Assembly: GCF_964059035.1 (NCBI RefSeq)
Contig: NZ_OZ060380.1
Coordinates: 124,001-188,000 of the forward strand
DNA: 64,000 bases
DNA from: Buchnera aphidicola (Periphyllus testudinaceus)
GTDB lineage: Bacteria; Pseudomonadota; Gammaproteobacteria; Enterobacterales; Enterobacteriaceae
Direction: 5' to 3'
Part shown: piece after piece, positions 60,761 through 64,000 of the stretch
Position numbering within the stretch: the stretch's first letter is position 1
Layout of the letters: each line of letters starts with the position of its first letter
Translations under genes and position numbers: made by a program
The notes under the pieces: generated by a model
Databases searched by the model: none
What the model was told of the DNA's origin: nothing
What the model saw: the letters and a program-made list of their open reading frames with translations, nothing else

Positions 60761-62272
60761 ATGAAAAAAAAGGTATCATTTATAAAATTTTTTAGTTTAA
60801 TATTTTTTTTATTTATCAATATATTTTTTTCTAAACCTGTTTTTTGTTTAGATGAAAAAAATACAATTTCTAATGTTTCAAATGAAAATTTTAATTTACC
60901 TCCTGTTGTAGATAAAGTTTTACCTTCTGTTGTAAAAGTTATGTCAGATTTTAATGATTTTTATCATGGATATTTTTATGATTCGTCATACAAAAAACAA
61001 GTAAATGCTTTGTCATCATTACATGCTCGTTTTTCTTTATATAATAGTTTTATTTATAAAAATTCTACATTTAAGAATGCAAAAAGTACAATAATGCAAA
61101 ATGTTAGAAATAGTAAATTAGGTTCTGGAATTATAATTGACTCTGAAAAATGTTATGTCATAACAAATTATCATGTAATTAGTGATTCGTATAAAATAAA
61201 AGTTTCGTTAACTAATGGAGAAAAATATAAAGCTCACGTTATTGGAAAAAATAAAAAAATGGATTTAGCTTTATTAAAATTAGTTGATGCTAAAGATTTA
61301 AAATCTGTAAAAATTTCTAATTCTAATAATTTAAATATAGGAGAGTCTGTATTTGCTGTTGGTAGTCCGTATAATTTAAAAAATACAGTTACTTTAGGGA
61401 TTATTTCATCTTTAGGTAGACTCATTAATACAAATAACTTGTTTGATAATTTTATTCAAACTGACGCTTCTATTAATCATGGAAATTCTGGTGGTCCTTT
61501 ATTTAATTTTGATGGTGAATTAATTGGAATTAATACTTCTATGATATCTAATAGTGAAGATTCTGGTAGTATTGGTCTTGGATTTTCTATTCCAAGTAAT
61601 ACAGTACAACGATTTATTAATGATACATTAAAATATGGAAAAGTTAATGTAGGTTCTTTAGGGGTATCTATTTCTACGCTCTCTGAAGATTTAATAAAAA
61701 AACTAGAATTACCTTTAAAAGTTAATGCTGTTCTTGTGAATTCAGTTCGTGAAAATTCTTCTGCTGAAAAATCTGGTATTGAAGCAGGGGATATAATTAT
61801 TTCTATAAATTCTAAAAATGTTTTAAATGCATTTAGTTTAAGAAGAGAATTAATAAATTTTTCACCAAATGATGATATTTTGTTAAAAATTTTTCGAAAT
61901 AACAAATATTATGATATATCTTCTAGATTACAAAAATATCATCAAAAAATTTATTATGCTGGAACATTACATTATATGTTACAAGGTTCGATAGTATCGA
62001 AATATGATCAAAAGAAGCTTTTAAAAGATATAGAAGATAAAAAAATACCAAAAATATTTTTGCCTGATGTAGAAGGTATAATTATAAATGGATTTTTAGA
62101 AAAAAGTTATGCTAAAAGATCTGGTTTACAAAAAAATGATATTATTATTTCTGTAAATACTAAATATATAAAAAATATAAAAACATTTAAAGAAGCTTTA
62201 TCTATTCATAAAAATATTATAATTTTAGAAATTATGAGACAGAATAAATTAATTTTTAAAATTATTAGTTAA
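60761..62272 (+). CDS. degP: Periplasmic serine protease/chaperone DegP
   Basis: Degrades or holds misfolded envelope proteins. From ATG 60761 the first 28 residues form a signal peptide: MKKK, a Phe/Ile/Leu core, then KPVFC. The trypsin-like triad is H138 (ITNYHVIS), D168 (KMDLALLKL) and S243 (GNSGGPLFNFDG). Two PDZ domains follow (about 295-390 and 405-503), with the GIEAGDIIISIN and SGLQKNDIIISVN cores. Length is 503 aa against 474 in E. coli, so the loop near residues 70-125 is longer. It is the only clear signal-peptide protein in the window. The longer frame from 60695 lacks a ribosome binding site. Confidence 0.94.
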   Translation: MKKKVSFIKFFSLIFFLFINIFFSKPVFCLDEKNTISNVSNENFNLPPVVDKVLPSVVKVMSDFNDFYHGYFYDSSYKKQVNALSSLHARFSLYNSFIYKNSTFKNAKSTIMQNVRNSKLGSGIIIDSEKCYVITNYHVISDSYKIKVSLTNGEKYKAHVIGKNKKMDLALLKLVDAKDLKSVKISNSNNLNIGESVFAVGSPYNLKNTVTLGIISSLGRLINTNNLFDNFIQTDASINHGNSGGPLFNFDGELIGINTSMISNSEDSGSIGLGFSIPSNTVQRFINDTLKYGKVNVGSLGVSISTLSEDLIKKLELPLKVNAVLVNSVRENSSAEKSGIEAGDIIISINSKNVLNAFSLRRELINFSPNDDILLKIFRNNKYYDISSRLQKYHQKIYYAGTLHYMLQGSIVSKYDQKKLLKDIEDKKIPKIFLPDVEGIIINGFLEKSYAKRSGLQKNDIIISVNTKYIKNIKTFKEALSIHKNIIILEIMRQNKLIFKIIS

Positions 62273-62295
62273 TTTCTTTTTAAGAAATATTTATT

Positions 62296-62318
62296 CCGCC
62301 CTATTTTTTTTTGGGCGG
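62296..62318. terminator. GC-rich bidirectional terminator degP/dapD
   Basis: CCGCCC pairs with GGGCGG around a loop of CTA-type start and T's (11 bases). A stem entirely of G and C is exceptional in this sequence, so selection is likely. It lies between converging degP and dapD. Confidence 0.75.
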
Positions 62319-62371
62319 TTAAAAAATATTATAAATTATTTTAAAATAATGAATAATCTCAAAATAAATAC

Positions 62372-63196
62372 TTATTTTATATTTCCTCTTAATAAATTAT
62401 TAAGTTCTACTTTAGTTAATGTTTTAGAATCAACTTTTTTTACTATAATAGCACTATATAAACTATATTTATTGTTTTTAGAAGGTAAATTTCCTGATAC
62501 TACAACAGAATTTTTTGGAACTCTTCCAAAATAAATTTTATCTTTGGTTCGATCATAAATTTTTGTGCTTTTTCCAATAAAAACACCCATAGAAATTACT
62601 GATCCAGTTTCTATTATTACTCCTTCAACTATTTCTGATCTTGCTCCAATAAAACAATTATCTTCAATAATAGTTGGGTTATTTTGTAATGGCTCTAACA
62701 CTCCTCCTATTCCAACTCCTCCAGAAATATGAACATTTTTTCCTATTTGAGCACAAGATCCTATTGTAGACCAGGTATCAATCATAGTATTTTTTCCAAT
62801 ATAAGCTCCGATATTAATAAAACAAGGCATAAGAACAGTATTTTTTTCAATATATGAACCATATCTTACAATAGATGTAGGAACAGCGCGAATTTGATCT
62901 TTTTTAAATTTTTTTTCTGTATAATTTTTATATTTTAATGGAATTTTATCATAGTAATTTGTAAAATTTCCATTAAAAATTTTGTTTTTTTTTAAATATA
63001 AAAATAAAAGAATAGCTTTTTTAATCCATTGATGCGTAATCCATTCATTATTTATTTTTTCTGAAACACGTAATTTTCCTAAATTTATCATTTTAATTAC
63101 AGAATATATAGTTTGTATGATGATTTCATTGTTATTTTTTAATAAATTTTCTTTTTTTTTAAACGCTTTTTTAATAATTTTTTTAAATTTTTCCAT
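62372..63196 (-). CDS. dapD: Tetrahydrodipicolinate N-succinyltransferase
   Basis: A step of the succinylase route to meso-diaminopimelate and lysine. The C-terminal two thirds show the hexapeptide repeats of a left-handed beta helix ([60 protein letters not shown]). Length is 274 aa, the E. coli value. The helical N-terminal domain is diverged. It lies 41 bp after map on the same strand. Confidence 0.97.
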   Translation of the reverse strand: MEKFKKIIKKAFKKKENLLKNNNEIIIQTIYSVIKMINLGKLRVSEKINNEWITHQWIKKAILLFLYLKKNKIFNGNFTNYYDKIPLKYKNYTEKKFKKDQIRAVPTSIVRYGSYIEKNTVLMPCFINIGAYIGKNTMIDTWSTIGSCAQIGKNVHISGGVGIGGVLEPLQNNPTIIEDNCFIGARSEIVEGVIIETGSVISMGVFIGKSTKIYDRTKDKIYFGRVPKNSVVVSGNLPSKNNKYSLYSAIIVKKVDSKTLTKVELNNLLRGNIK

Positions 63197-63237
63197 TTTT
63201 TATTTCCTTAAAATATTTATTTTTCAATAGAATTTTT

Positions 63238-64000
63238 TTAAATAATACTTTCATTTTTTCTAAGTGTTAAAACTTCGTATCCATTTTTTTTAACTAAAAT
63301 TGTATGTTCGTATTGAGCAGATAAACTGTGATCGCATGTTTTTATAGTCCATTTATCTTTATCGCAAAATATTTTTCTTTGTCCTGCATTTATCATTGGT
63401 TCTATTGTAAATATCATATTTTTTTTTAAAACGATTTCTTGATCTTTAGAATAATAATGTAATACATATGGTTCTTCATGAAAATTTTTTCCGATACCGT
63501 GCCCGCAATATTCTTTTACTATAGAAAAATTATTTTTAGTAGCTATTTTTTGAATAGTTTTTCCAATTTTTCTTAATTTAATTCCCGGTTTAATTATTTT
63601 TATAGATTCATATAAACTTTTTAAGGTAATTTTGCATAATTTTTTTGCTAATTTAGAGCATTCTCCAACTAAAAACATTTGTGAAGAATCTCCGAAATAT
63701 CCATCTTTTTTTAGTGAAATATCTATATTTAAAATGTCTCCATTTTTTAAAATTATTTTTTTATTAGGAATTCCATGACAAACAACGTTATTTACAGAAA
63801 TGCATGTAGATTTTGGATATCCTTGATATCCTAAACATGCTGAAGTAACATTTATTTTTTTATAAATATAGTCATGACAAATATCATTTATTTCTTGTGT
63901 GCTAATTCCTGGAGTAATATAATTTTTTATCATATGTAAAACTTGAGAAGTTAATTTTCCAACTTCTTTCATTTTTTTTATATCAAAATTATTTTTAATA
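63238..64000 (-). CDS. map: Methionine aminopeptidase, type I (N-terminus outside window)
   Basis: Removes the initiator methionine. The frame is open to the window edge, and the residues before the ATG at 63972 (IKNNFDIKK) align with E. coli IKTPEDIEK. That ATG is therefore internal, and the true start lies about five codons beyond the window. Metal and active-site residues appear in VVCHGIPNK, ILNIDISLKKDGYFGDSSQM, CGHGIGKNFHEEP, TIEPMINAG and AQYEHTILV. About 253 of roughly 264 residues are present, and the C-terminal end is slightly short. Confidence 0.95.
   Translation of the reverse strand, partial: IKNNFDIKKMKEVGKLTSQVLHMIKNYITPGISTQEINDICHDYIYKKINVTSACLGYQGYPKSTCISVNNVVCHGIPNKKIILKNGDILNIDISLKKDGYFGDSSQMFLVGECSKLAKKLCKITLKSLYESIKIIKPGIKLRKIGKTIQKIATKNNFSIVKEYCGHGIGKNFHEEPYVLHYYSKDQEIVLKKNMIFTIEPMINAGQRKIFCDKDKWTIKTCDHSLSAQYEHTILVKKNGYEVLTLRKNESII

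Noticed and set aside
61477..61905. A 142-codon frame on the - strand inside degP.
   Set aside because: It is the shadow of the degP frame, with no ribosome binding site and no recognisable family; the + strand encodes a well-conserved protease.
1..64000. tRNA genes, insertion sequences, prophage, CRISPR arrays or foreign islands.
   Set aside because: Scanning for T-arm sequences, transposase motifs, regular spaced repeats and composition shifts showed only the tmRNA; nothing else qualifies.

Overview
The window is a piece of a Buchnera aphidicola chromosome, the obligate intracellular symbiont of aphids. Base composition is extremely AT-rich, and long A/T runs occur inside as well as between genes. 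The proteins align over nearly full length with Escherichia coli counterparts, gene blocks keep gammaproteobacterial order, intergenic spaces are decayed, and no insertion sequence, prophage, CRISPR array or tRNA gene is visible. The order nuo - cvpA - yqhA - prs - prfA - prmC - ackA - pta - nrdAB - gyrA - ahpC - ssrA - grxD - rnt - sodA - pth - ychF - thrCBA - hpt - pcnB - dksA - truA - secA - aceEF-lpd - ftsZA - rsmH - ilvHI - degP - dapD - map is typical of Buchnera. All identifications are by eye from recalled family sequences, not from database searches.

Layout. 1-12463 (+): the respiratory complex I operon, from the end of nuoCD through nuoN. 13105-15139: cvpA and yqhA (+) facing prs (-). 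15545-21844 (+): prfA-prmC-sirB1, then ackA-pta. 21882-28203 (-): gyrA, then nrdA-nrdB-yfaE. 28483-31866: a DUF2076 protein (+), ahpC (-), an 867-bp empty stretch, a C-terminally truncated GrpE (-) and tmRNA (-). 32042-35815: grxD (+), rnt (-), then sodA, pth and ychF (+). 35890-40617 (-): thrABC. 40963-43728: hpt (+), pcnB and dksA (-). 44002-53188 (+): truA, secA, aceE-aceF-lpd. 53307-60144 (-): erpA-mtn, ftsA-ftsZ, rsmH, ilvI-ilvH. 60761-64000: degP (+), dapD and map (-).

Together the genes cover NADH oxidation and proton pumping (nuo), pyruvate to acetyl-CoA to acetate with ATP gain (aceEF-lpd, pta, ackA), deoxynucleotide supply (nrdAB, yfaE), PRPP and purine salvage (prs, hpt), translation termination and rescue (prfA, prmC, pth, tmRNA, ychF), redox defence (ahpC, sodA, grxD, erpA) and synthesis of amino acids for the host (thrABC, ilvIH, dapD).

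I found no new multi-gene system. What stands out is genome erosion. The cell-wall/division cluster between rsmH and ftsA has collapsed to about 145 bp. IlvH is cut to its ACT domain and carries Asp at a glycine position linked to valine feedback. GrpE lacks its DnaK-contacting C-terminal domain. Terminator-like hairpins stand in two gene-free gaps. Long homopolymer runs lie inside genes.
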